64,000 nt of DNA, from assembly GCF_900108335.1 (NCBI RefSeq), contig NZ_FNVT01000015.1:1-64000 (forward strand), read 5' to 3'. Positions within the stretch are counted from its first letter, which is position 1. Every line of letters starts with the position of its first letter. Source of the DNA: Nonomuraea solani. Its GTDB lineage: Bacteria; Actinomycetota; Actinomycetes; Streptosporangiales; Streptosporangiaceae. Positions 49,801-58,139 of this stretch are shown piece by piece. The position numbers and the translations under genes were made by a program. The notes beneath the pieces are model-generated. The model was given only the letters and a program-made list of their open reading frames with translations, searched no databases and was not told the origin of the DNA.

Positions 49801-51337
49801 CACCGAACGCGAGTCGGTCCTGTGCGGGCTGTTCTCCGAGTTGCTCGGCCTGGCCGAGGCGGGCGCGGACGAGGACTTCTTCCGGCTGGGCGGCGACAGC
49901 GTGACGGCGATCCAGCTCGTCAGCCGGGCCAGGGCGCGGGGCCTGGAGCTCACGCCCCGCGATGTGTTCACCGCCAGGACCCCGGCCGCGCTCGCGGTGC
50001 TGGCCCGGGCTCCCAGGCAGGTCGTCACGGACGAGCCCGCAGGGCGGTTCCCGATCACGCCGATCATGCACTGGTGGCGCGAGCACGGCGGCCCGCTGGA
50101 GACCTTCACCCAGTCGCTGGTGCTGCCGGTGCCCGAAGGGGCGGACGAGGACCGGATCAGGGCCGCCCTGCGCACGCTCACGACCCGGCACGCGGCCCTC
50201 CGCATGCGCCTGCTCCGCCACTCCGGCACCGACTGGGAGCTGGAGATACCGCCCCCGGAGGAGGCGCCGCTCCCCCGCCTGGAAACGGCCGCGACCCCGG
50301 GCGACGGCCCGGATCCGGCCGTGATCCGGCTTGACCCCGAGCGGGGGGAGATGCTGGCCGCATCCTGGGTCGCGCCCGGCCGGCTGCTGGTCACGGCGCA
50401 TCATTTCGCCGTGGACGGCGTCTCCTGGCGGATCCTCGGCCCCGAGCTGAGCGCCCTGCTCGACGGCGAGGAGCCGGCCCCCGTCCAGGGCACCTCGTTC
50501 GCCCGCTGGTCCCGCCTCCTGACCGCCGAAGCGGCCGACCCCGAGCGGGTGGCGGCCGAGCTGCCCCTGTGGGAGCGGATGGCGGCCGAGGGCGAGCCCC
50601 TGACCACGACGTCAGGCCGTCGTGGACCGCGTACCACCCTCACCAGGACGCTCCCGCCCGAGCTCACCGACCAGGTCCTCACCCACCTCCCGGCCGCCTT
50701 CCGCTGCGGCCCGAACGAGGTGCTGCTGACCGCCCTGGCCATCGCCGTCACCCGCTGGCGGGGCGGCACGGGCCTGCTGGCCGACGTCGAGGGGCACGGC
50801 CGCGAGCCGTTCACGGGCGACACCGACGTCTCCGGCACGGTCGGCTGGTTCACCACCCAGTACCCCGTCGCCCTCGACGCCACCGGCACCCCCGCCGAGG
50901 CGCTCAAGCGGATCAAGGAACGCCTCCGCTCGATCCCGGACTCCGGGCTCGGCCACGGCCTGCTCCGCCACCTCAACCCGGGCACGGCGGCCAGACTCGC
51001 CGCCCTGCCCGCCGCCGACCTGCGCTTCAACTACCTGGGCAGGTTCGAGGGCGAGCTGACGGGCATGCCGGACGCCCCGATGGCGTACGCGGTGGAGCTG
51101 GACGCCATCGCCCAGACCGGCCCGGACGGCACCCGGCTGGTGGCGAGCTGGTCCTACGCCGCCGAGGCGATCACCGGCGACCAGGCCGAGAAGCTGGCCG
51201 GGCTGTGGGACGAGGCGCTGGCCGAGCTCGCCGGGCAGAGCGGCGAGGGCGGCGCGACCAGCTCGGACTTCCCGCTGGTCGAGCTGACGCAGAGCCAGAT
51301 CGACGCGCTGGAGGCGGACCTGGACGGCGACTGGTGA
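46862..51337 (+). CDS. NRPS2: C-A-T-E
   Basis: This 1491-residue NRPS has C (about 35-460), A (about 490-985), T (Ser1013 in LGGDSV) and a C-terminal epimerisation domain (about 1055-1470, HHFAVDG with His1180, and the RFNYLGRF signature), so it adds a residue as the D-isomer. The C-domain motif is HHIATDWWS (His179, Asp184), with Trp replacing the canonical Gly, and its N-terminus lacks the usual LCL look. The pocket code by eye is DIALSGAVAK, which I cannot match to a known substrate. The C-terminus ends in an acidic helix (about 1468-1491) suited to docking. The GTG overlaps the monooxygenase stop. An AT-rich inverted repeat lies inside the A-domain coding region. Confidence 0.93.
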   Translation: MSERTVKPGSSAGRFAALSGERRVELLRRLVEAGRLEAIPDIVPPRDPSLPVPLSPAQEDLWVYESLYPDTAALNLCCSYHFDTPVDPADLEAALTIVQSHHDSLRMRITGEVGDLRVEFAPAEPVKLERLDLRGTGVSVHEALHAFSRRTFDLDGGPLMRGRFITVDDKRATLVLGLHHIATDWWSFDVLHRELTEAYRAVRDRTESHLRRPEIQYADFAGRQRELAAAGVFDAQLDWWRGYLADPPRPLTVGPAAPGGEFGVRQIAFRIDARTEAAVRALARERGATVYGVLMTAFAVFAHRLTGEPDLITGTPVANRSAKGLDRVIGYVMNSLPIRWRVDAGTTFAGLLARFTTEFPQVLANADVPVGRIVQALDPERVAGRSPLFQWVFMHLPRQESVARLKEIADPERVHTGGEHDLIGIVRDGDDGFEASLEIRTDMYAPEVVRAWADTFAALLASLVAAPDAPVSLASMVSPEEARRALAELDGTAFVPPPVSLPDLVARQAERTPDAVAVESESERLTYRELVERADGLAGALAERGVGPERVVALALGRSVATVVAILAVQRAGGAYLPLDPDHPVERLAYQIADAGAVLLVAEDGVLPGLAVERVSPKISRFDAKFEPIELRNAAYVIYTSGSTGRPKGVVAGHGGIASLAHSLVNHFGLDGESRVLQLGAPTFDISMAELCMAFGSGGTLVVPPDGPLVGAELGRVLQARRVTFALVPPSVLATVPAGDYPDLRGLSAGADVCPPELVAAWPDTSFWNAYGPTETTVAASVSDPLTPGGGLPPIGRPLTGTRLYILDALLRPVPVGVPGELYIGGAGVARGYLGRPGLTAERFVADPYGVPGERMYRTGDLAHRRADGQVQFLGRVDDQVKVRGFRIEPAEIEAVLTGHAHVAQAAVALRDGRLVAYLVPRPGCDTGAVLAHAVAALPVHMVPSEFVELAALPLTPQGKLDRAALPAPDRTSRAVREPVTERESVLCGLFSELLGLAEAGADEDFFRLGGDSVTAIQLVSRARARGLELTPRDVFTARTPAALAVLARAPRQVVTDEPAGRFPITPIMHWWREHGGPLETFTQSLVLPVPEGADEDRIRAALRTLTTRHAALRMRLLRHSGTDWELEIPPPEEAPLPRLETAATPGDGPDPAVIRLDPERGEMLAASWVAPGRLLVTAHHFAVDGVSWRILGPELSALLDGEEPAPVQGTSFARWSRLLTAEAADPERVAAELPLWERMAAEGEPLTTTSGRRGPRTTLTRTLPPELTDQVLTHLPAAFRCGPNEVLLTALAIAVTRWRGGTGLLADVEGHGREPFTGDTDVSGTVGWFTTQYPVALDATGTPAEALKRIKERLRSIPDSGLGHGLLRHLNPGTAARLAALPAADLRFNYLGRFEGELTGMPDAPMAYAVELDAIAQTGPDGTRLVASWSYAAEAITGDQAEKLAGLWDEALAELAGQSGEGGATSSDFPLVELTQSQIDALEADLDGDW
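48714..48739. repeat. AT-rich perfect inverted repeat inside the NRPS2 A domain
   Basis: AAATTTCGCG, a 6-base spacer CTTTGA, and CGCGAAATTT form a perfect 10-bp inverted repeat within the coding sequence, just before the A3 loop. The flanking gene is extremely GC-rich, so this island stands out. It encodes KISRFDAKFE-like residues in a region of the A domain that is variable in family members. Confidence 0.9.
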
Positions 51338-54300
51338 GCGGCCGGCTGGCCGACGTGCTGCCGCTCTCCCCCGCCCAGGAGGGCCTGCTCTTCCACGCCC
51401 TGTACGGCGGCGACGACGCCTACGTCGTCCAGGCCAGGTTCGCCATCGACGGCCAGGCGGACCCGGCCCGGCTGCGGGCGGCGCTGGAGTCCCTGCTCGA
51501 CCGCCATCCGAACCTGCGCGCCTGCTTCCGCCACAAGGGCCTGGACCGCCCGGTCCAACTGGTGCCGCACCGCGTGCGCCTGCCGTGGACCGAGGTGGAC
51601 CCGCCGTCGGAGGCGGAGCTGGAGCGCATGCTGGAGGCCGACCGGCTGCGGCCGTTCGACGTCACCAGGCCGCCGCTGGTCCGCGCCACGCTGGTCGGCC
51701 GGCGCGAGCTGGTGCTGACCATGCACCACCTGCTGGTGGACGGCTGGTCGATGCCCATCCTGGCCGGGGAGCTGGCCACGCTGTACGCGGGGGACGGCGT
51801 GTTACCGCCCGCGCCCGCGTACAAGGACTATCTGACCTGGCTGCACGCCCAGGACGGCGAGCGGGCGCTGGCGGAATGGCGCGCGGCGCTGGCGGACCTG
51901 CCGGGGCCGACGCTGGTGCGGCCCGGCGCGGTCGCGGCGAGCCTGCGGCAGGAGGTCGTCGAGCTGGAGCTGACGCGGGAGCGGAGCGAGGCCGTGCGGC
52001 GGCGCGCCCGCGAGGCCGGGGTGACGCTCAACACGCTGGTGCAGGCCGCGTGGGGGCAGGTGCTCGGGCGGATGACCGGGCGCGACGACGTGGTGTTCGG
52101 CGCGGTGGTGTCCGGCCGCCCGCCGGAGGTGCCGGGCGTGGAGTCGATGGCGGGGCTGTTCATCAACGCCCTCCCCGTCCGGGTCCGCACCGGCGAGCCC
52201 TTGTCGCGCCTGCAGGACGAGCAGTCGCGGCTCACGCCGTACCACCACGTACGCCTGGCGGACGTGCAGCGCGGCACCGGCGAGCTGTTCGACACCCTGC
52301 TGGCCTTCGAGAACTACCCCCGCGACGGCCTGTCCTCGCCCGGCATCCGGCTGACCGACGTCCACGACGCCACCCACTACCCGCTCACGGTCACGGTGGT
52401 GGCGGGCGAGCGGCTCTGGCTGCGCCTCGGCCACCGCGCCGACCTGTTCACCCGCGCCGAGGCGGAGGCCGTGGCGGAACGCCTGGTCACGGCCTTGGAG
52501 AGCGACGAGCTGCCCCCGGCGGAGTCGCACCGCCTGCTGGTGACCTGGAACGACACCGCCCGGCCTGAGACGGCCGGGTCGGTGCCGGAGCGGTTCGCGG
52601 CGCAGGCGGCCCGCACGCCGGACGCCGTCGCCGTCGAGCACGGCGGCCACGCGCTCACCTACGCCGAGCTGGACGCCCGCTCGGACCGGGTGGCCGCCCG
52701 GCTCGCCATCGAGCCGGAGACGCCGGTCGCGGTGCTCATGGAGCGCTCGCCCGACCTGGTCGTGGCCCTGCTGGCGGTGCTGAAGGCGGGCGGCTGCTAC
52801 GTGCCGCTCGATCCGGGCCAGCCGCCGGCCCGGCTGGAGTGGCTGCTGGCGGACAGCGGCGCGCGGGTCGTCCTGACGTCGCTCGACGAGAGCGGCGGCC
52901 CGGCGTTCGAGGGGCCGCCGCTGCGCCGGGACGCGGCCGCGTACGTCATGTACACCTCGGGCTCCACGGGCACCCCCAAGGGCGTCGTCGTCACCCACGC
53001 GAACATCCTGGAGCTGGCCGCCGACCGCCGCTTCGCCGGCCACCGGCGGGTGCTGCTGCACAGCCCGCACACCTTCGACGCGGCCACGTACGAGCTGTGG
53101 GTGCCCCTGCTGAACGGCGGCACCGTCGTCGTCGCCCCGCCGGGCCCCCTCCGGCCGGACACCATCGCCGGCGCCCGGCTCAGCGCGGTGTGGCTGACGG
53201 CCGAGCTGTTCCGCGCCCTGACCGACCTCGCGCCGGACGCCCTGGCCACCGTGCCGGAGGTCTGGGCCGGGGGCGACGTCCTGGCACCCGACACGGTACG
53301 GCGCGCGGCCCGGCACGGCGTCCAGGTCGTCAACGGGTACGGCCCCACGGAGACCACGACGTTCGCCACCAGCCACCGCGTAGGCCCCGAGCCGGGCACC
53401 GGCTCCGTCCCCATCGGCCGCCCGCTGGACAACACCCGCGTCTACGTCCTGGACCCCCGCCTGCGCCCCGCGCCGGCGGGCACCGTCGGGGAGCTGTACG
53501 TCGCCGGGACCGGGCTGGCGCGGGGCTACCTCGGCCGGCCCGGGCCGACGGCGGAGCGGTTCGTGGCGGACCCGTTCGGCGGGCCGGGCGAGCGCATGTA
53601 CCGGACCGGTGACCTGGCGCGGTGGACGTTCGACGGTGAGCTGGAGTTCGCCGGCCGGGCGGACGGCCAGGTCAAGATCCGCGGCTACCGCATCGAGCCC
53701 GGCGAGGTCGAGGCGGCCCTGGAGAGCTGCCCCGACGTGCGGCGGGCCGTCGTCATCACCGCCTCGCTCGGCGGCGCCGTGCGGCTGGTCGCCTACGTCG
53801 TGACGGACGCGATCGAGCGGGTGCGGGAGCAGGCCGCCGCCCGCCTGCCCCAGCACCTGCTCCCCGCTCGGTACATCCCGTTGGACCGGCTTCCGCTCAC
53901 CGCGCACGGCAAGGTGGACCGCGCCGCGCTCCCGGCCCCCGAAGCGCCGTCCGTGACGGTCACGGAGCCGGCGACGCCGCGCGAGAAGGAGCTGTGCGGC
54001 CTGTTCGCCCAGGTGCTCGGCGGCGAGGCGGGCGCGGACACGGACTTCTTCGACGCGGGCGGCGACTCGCTGCTGGCCATGCGCCTGACGGCCGCGATCG
54101 AGGCCGAGATCGGCATCCGTACCTCGATCGCCGCCCTGTTCGAGGCGCCGACACCGGCCAAGCTCGCGGTGCGGCTCGACCGGACGGCTCCCGAGCTGGA
54201 CCTGTCGCCGCTGCTGACCCTCCGCGCGGAGGGGGACCGGGCGCCGCTGTTCTGCGTGCATCCGGGGCGCGGCATCGGCTGGTCGTACACCGCGCTGCTC

Positions 54301-54984
54301 CCCCATCTCACCCCCGGCCGGCCCGTGTACGCGCTGCAGTCGCCGGTGCTCCAGGCCGGGGTGCACACGCTGCCGGGCGGTATGCGGGAGCTGGCGGAGG
54401 AGTATCTGGCGCGGGTGCGCGCCGTCCGTCCCGACGGGCCGTACCTGCTGCTGGGTCACTCGTTCGGCGGGCTGCTGGCGTACGAGATGGCCGCGCGGCT
54501 GCGCGAGGACGGGCAGGAGGTGGGGCTGGTGGCCTCGCTCGACGCCGTGCCCTGGCCGCCGGGGTTCGAGGCGGAGCCGGCCGGCCTGGAGCAGGAGGCG
54601 CTGACCATCCTGCTGCGCACGCGCACGCTGCACCCGTACGCACAGCCGGGGCCGCTGGAGCGGGCACGGGTGTTCGCGGCGGTGCGCGACAGCGAGGGCC
54701 CGCTGTCGGGGATGGACGACGCGGGGCTGTCCGCCGTGGCCGACACGGTGGCCGGGCATCTGCGGCTGGCCGTCACCTACCGGCCGCCCCCGTACGACGG
54801 GACGGTGCTGCTCTTCTCGGCCACCGCCCAGCCCGGCGGCCTCGGCTCGGCGGTCAAGACCGAGCGGTGGAGCCCGGCGCGGGTCCGGGTCCACGAACTC
54901 GACTGCGGGCACAGCGATCTGCTCAGGCCGGGATCGGCCGCCGAGATCGCCGGAGTCCTCGAACCGATTCTGCGGGAGTGGTGA
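51334..54984 (+). CDS. NRPS3: C-A-T-TE
   Basis: This 1216-residue NRPS has C (about 5-420; LSPAQEGLLFHALY at the N-terminus and HHLLVDG with His131/His132, the style of DCL domains that accept a D-configured donor). It continues with A (about 430-890), T (Ser912 in AGGDSL) and a type-I thioesterase (about 975-1216; GHSFGG with Ser1043, His1193 in CGHSDL). The pocket code by eye is DAYWWGGTFK, a Val-type code. An upstream epimerising NRPS2 and this DCL-like domain fit directly, and the TE should release the final chain by hydrolysis or cyclisation. Yet another NRPS gene and a ketosynthase gene follow, so gene order and assembly order differ. The GTG overlaps the NRPS2 stop. Confidence 0.93.
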   Translation: MSGRLADVLPLSPAQEGLLFHALYGGDDAYVVQARFAIDGQADPARLRAALESLLDRHPNLRACFRHKGLDRPVQLVPHRVRLPWTEVDPPSEAELERMLEADRLRPFDVTRPPLVRATLVGRRELVLTMHHLLVDGWSMPILAGELATLYAGDGVLPPAPAYKDYLTWLHAQDGERALAEWRAALADLPGPTLVRPGAVAASLRQEVVELELTRERSEAVRRRAREAGVTLNTLVQAAWGQVLGRMTGRDDVVFGAVVSGRPPEVPGVESMAGLFINALPVRVRTGEPLSRLQDEQSRLTPYHHVRLADVQRGTGELFDTLLAFENYPRDGLSSPGIRLTDVHDATHYPLTVTVVAGERLWLRLGHRADLFTRAEAEAVAERLVTALESDELPPAESHRLLVTWNDTARPETAGSVPERFAAQAARTPDAVAVEHGGHALTYAELDARSDRVAARLAIEPETPVAVLMERSPDLVVALLAVLKAGGCYVPLDPGQPPARLEWLLADSGARVVLTSLDESGGPAFEGPPLRRDAAAYVMYTSGSTGTPKGVVVTHANILELAADRRFAGHRRVLLHSPHTFDAATYELWVPLLNGGTVVVAPPGPLRPDTIAGARLSAVWLTAELFRALTDLAPDALATVPEVWAGGDVLAPDTVRRAARHGVQVVNGYGPTETTTFATSHRVGPEPGTGSVPIGRPLDNTRVYVLDPRLRPAPAGTVGELYVAGTGLARGYLGRPGPTAERFVADPFGGPGERMYRTGDLARWTFDGELEFAGRADGQVKIRGYRIEPGEVEAALESCPDVRRAVVITASLGGAVRLVAYVVTDAIERVREQAAARLPQHLLPARYIPLDRLPLTAHGKVDRAALPAPEAPSVTVTEPATPREKELCGLFAQVLGGEAGADTDFFDAGGDSLLAMRLTAAIEAEIGIRTSIAALFEAPTPAKLAVRLDRTAPELDLSPLLTLRAEGDRAPLFCVHPGRGIGWSYTALLPHLTPGRPVYALQSPVLQAGVHTLPGGMRELAEEYLARVRAVRPDGPYLLLGHSFGGLLAYEMAARLREDGQEVGLVASLDAVPWPPGFEAEPAGLEQEALTILLRTRTLHPYAQPGPLERARVFAAVRDSEGPLSGMDDAGLSAVADTVAGHLRLAVTYRPPPYDGTVLLFSATAQPGGLGSAVKTERWSPARVRVHELDCGHSDLLRPGSAAEIAGVLEPILREW

Positions 54985-54986
54985 CG

Positions 54987-57900
54987 ATGCCGGTTGAGTA
55001 CGAGTTCCCCGTGTCGGCGGCGCAGGCCAGGATGCTGGTGCTGGACCGGCTCCACCCGGGGACCGCCCAGTACAACGTGCCCGTGGCCTTCGCCGTACGC
55101 GGGCCCTTCGACACGGCGGCCTTCGGCGCGAGCCTGGACGCGGTGATCGCCCGGCACGAGTCGCTGCGCACGGTGTTCCGCCCGCACGACGGCCAGTATC
55201 TGCAGGTCGTGGCGGAGGAGGCGAAGGCGGCGTTCCACGTCGAGCGGGACGTCCCCGCCGATCAGGTGGCGGCGGCGCTGCGGGCGGAGGCCGCGCGGCC
55301 GTTCGACGTCGAGGCGGGGCCGCTGCTGCGCTGCGTCGTGTACGCCCTCGACGACGGCACCCACCACGTCCTGCTGACCGTGCACCACCTGGTGTGCGAC
55401 GGCTGGTCCCTGCGGCTCCTCCTCCAGGAGCTGAGTGCCGCCTACCGGGGGGCGGCCCTGGAGCACCACGACGGCCTCCAGTACCCCGACTACACCGCCT
55501 GGCAGCGCGACCGCCTGGCCGCGAACGCCCTCGACGCCTCCGTCGCGTTCTGGGCCGACTCGCTCAAGGACGCGCCCAGGACGCTCGCCCTGCCCACCGA
55601 CCACCCCCACCCCGCCGTGCAGTCCACGGCCGGCGGCGTCGAGCGCCTCGACCTCCGCCCGGACACCCGCGCCCGCCTGGCCAAGGTCGCCGCCGAGCGG
55701 AACGCGACCCCGTTCACGGCGATGTTCGCGGCGTTCGCCGCCTTCCTGAGCCGCATATCCGGCCGGCGGGACCTGGTCGTGGGCGTGCCGGTGTCGGGGC
55801 GCGACCATCCGGACGTCCAGGGCCTTGTCGGCCTGCTCGCCAACACCCTCGCCCTGCGCGCCGACCTGGCGGGCGATCCGTCGTTCCTCGACCTCATGGC
55901 CGGCGTACGCGACCGCCTGCACGCCGCCCACCCCCACCAGGAGGCCCCGTTCGAGGCCGTCGTCGAGGCCCTGGCCCCCGGCAGGGAGCTCAGCCACGAC
56001 CCCCTCGTGCAGGTCATGCTCGCCTTCGACGACGACACCCGGCTCGTGCTCGACCTGCCGGGCGCCACCACGGAACGCCTCGAACTGCTGCTCGACGACG
56101 CCAAGTTCGACCTGCTGCTGAGCGTCCAGCGCGACGGCGACGACCTGGCCGCCCACTTCGTCTACCGGTCGGACCTGTTCGAGCCCGGCACGATCCAGCA
56201 CTGGGCCCGCGCCTTCGCGACGCTGCTGGACGGCCTGCTCGACCGGCCCGACCTGCCCGTCAGCGCCATCGACCTGCTCTCGCCGGGCGACCGCCGGCTG
56301 ATCCTGCGCGACTGGAACCGCACCGCCGTCCCGGCGCCGGAGGCCCTGGTGCCCGACCTGGTCCCCGACCTGGTGGCCGGCCGCGCCGCCGAACGGCCCG
56401 GCGCCACGGCCATCGTTCACGGGACGACCACGCTGACCTACCGTGAGCTTCTGGAGAGCGCCGACCGGCTGGCCGCCAGGCTGCGCGCGGCCGGGGTGGG
56501 GCCCGAGGTGCCCGTGGGGCTCTGCCTGCCGAGGGGCGCCGGCATGGTGGTGGGCGCGCTGGCCGTGCTGCGGGCGGGCGGCGCGTACGTCCCGCTTGAC
56601 CCGGCCCATCCGGAGGCCCGGCTGAAGTTCATGATCGCCGACGCCGGGGTGCGCCTGCTGATCACCGACGGGGCCAGAGACCTCGGGGTGCCCGTCGCCA
56701 GCCTCGAAGGGCCGATCCCGTCCATCGGCCCGGTGCTCACCGAGGCGCCCGCCCTGGCGAACACCGCCTACATCCTCTACACCTCCGGCTCCACGGGCAC
56801 GCCGAAGGGCGTCGCCGTCGAGCACCGCGCCCTGCTGAACCTGGCCACCGCCGTCCGCCCTCAGTTCCCCGTGACCGGCGAGGACCGGGTGCTGCAGTAC
56901 GTGTCGTTCGGGTTCGACGTGGCCGTGTCCGACCTGTTCTTCACCCTCACCGCCGGGGCGGAGCTGCACGTGGCGGGCGAGGACGAACGGCTCGGCGACG
57001 CCCTGTACGCCCGCCTGCTCGACTCCCGGATCACCTACGTCTTCCTGCCGCCGTCGGCCGCGATGTCGCTGCCGTGCCCGCCGGACGCGCTGCCCGAGCT
57101 GCGCACGCTGGCCATCGGCGGCGAGGCGTGCCCGCCCGAGCTGGTGGAGCGCTGGGCCACGCCGTCGCGGCGGGTGGTCGACGCGTACGGGCCGAGCGAG
57201 ACCACGGTCTACGCCACCACGGCCGACCTCGCGCCCGGCCGGCCGGTGGTGATCGGCCGCCCGGTGGCCAACAGCCGCGCGTACGTGCTGGACGAGCGGC
57301 TGCGTCCCGTGCCGGTGGGCGTGGTGGGCGAGGTCTACGTGGCGGGGTCCGGCATGGCGCGCGGTTACGCCAACCGGCCGGGGCTGACGGCCGAGCGCTT
57401 CGTCGCCGACCCGTACGGGCCGCCGGGCGAGCGCATGTACCGGACCGGCGACCTCGGCCGCTACGGCGCCGACGGCGCCCTCTCCTACCTCGGCCGGGTG
57501 GACACGCAGGTCAAGCTGCGCGGCTTCCGCGTCGAGCTGGGCGAGATCGAGACCGTGCTGGCCGCCCACCCGGGCATCTCCATGGCGGCGGCGGCCCTGC
57601 GCGCGGACCGGCTGGCGGTGTACGCCGTGCCGGTCGGCGAACCCCCGTCCACGGCGGACGTGCGGGCCTGGCTGGGCGCGCGGCTGCCCGGCTACATGGT
57701 GCCCGAGATCGTGATCTTCCTTGACGAGTTGCCCCTCGGCACGTCGGGCAAGCTCGACAGGGCCCGGCTGCCCGAACCGCCTCAGACCCGTCCCGATCTC
57801 GACCGGCCCTACGTCGCCCCGGACACCGCCACCGAGCGGCGCCTGGCGGCGGTGTGGGCGCGGGCGCTGGGGGTGTCCGAGGTGGGGCGGCACGACAACT

Positions 57901-58139
57901 TCTTCGACCTGGGCGGCAACTCGATCCGGCTGCTCGCCGTCCTGGCGGGGCTGCGGGAAGACGGCCAGGGTGGCGGCGTCGAGCTCGTCGACCTGTTCCG
58001 GCATCCGACGGTGGCGGCGCTCGCCGCCCACCTGGACGGCTCCGGCCAGGACGATCACGGCGAATCCCGCCGACGGGGGCAGGCCAGACGCGAACGGCTG
58101 GCCGCCCGCAGGAACGTACAGAGAGGCAGGGGGCAATGA
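54987..58139 (+). CDS. NRPS4: C-A-T
   Basis: This 1050-residue NRPS has C (about 5-430, HHLVCDG with His133), A (about 450-940, A3 loop LYTSGSTGTPKG) and T (Ser979 in LGGNSI), then a basic Arg-rich tail (about 1028-1050) that could dock to a partner. The pocket code by eye is DVSFAGAVYK, which I do not recognise. It lacks E and TE domains, so its product must pass to another protein, for example the ketosynthase protein encoded immediately after. Its ATG lies 2 bp after the NRPS3 stop, and its stop overlaps the next ATG (ATGA). Confidence 0.93.
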   Translation: MPVEYEFPVSAAQARMLVLDRLHPGTAQYNVPVAFAVRGPFDTAAFGASLDAVIARHESLRTVFRPHDGQYLQVVAEEAKAAFHVERDVPADQVAAALRAEAARPFDVEAGPLLRCVVYALDDGTHHVLLTVHHLVCDGWSLRLLLQELSAAYRGAALEHHDGLQYPDYTAWQRDRLAANALDASVAFWADSLKDAPRTLALPTDHPHPAVQSTAGGVERLDLRPDTRARLAKVAAERNATPFTAMFAAFAAFLSRISGRRDLVVGVPVSGRDHPDVQGLVGLLANTLALRADLAGDPSFLDLMAGVRDRLHAAHPHQEAPFEAVVEALAPGRELSHDPLVQVMLAFDDDTRLVLDLPGATTERLELLLDDAKFDLLLSVQRDGDDLAAHFVYRSDLFEPGTIQHWARAFATLLDGLLDRPDLPVSAIDLLSPGDRRLILRDWNRTAVPAPEALVPDLVPDLVAGRAAERPGATAIVHGTTTLTYRELLESADRLAARLRAAGVGPEVPVGLCLPRGAGMVVGALAVLRAGGAYVPLDPAHPEARLKFMIADAGVRLLITDGARDLGVPVASLEGPIPSIGPVLTEAPALANTAYILYTSGSTGTPKGVAVEHRALLNLATAVRPQFPVTGEDRVLQYVSFGFDVAVSDLFFTLTAGAELHVAGEDERLGDALYARLLDSRITYVFLPPSAAMSLPCPPDALPELRTLAIGGEACPPELVERWATPSRRVVDAYGPSETTVYATTADLAPGRPVVIGRPVANSRAYVLDERLRPVPVGVVGEVYVAGSGMARGYANRPGLTAERFVADPYGPPGERMYRTGDLGRYGADGALSYLGRVDTQVKLRGFRVELGEIETVLAAHPGISMAAAALRADRLAVYAVPVGEPPSTADVRAWLGARLPGYMVPEIVIFLDELPLGTSGKLDRARLPEPPQTRPDLDRPYVAPDTATERRLAAVWARALGVSEVGRHDNFFDLGGNSIRLLAVLAGLREDGQGGGVELVDLFRHPTVAALAAHLDGSGQDDHGESRRRGQARRERLAARRNVQRGRGQ

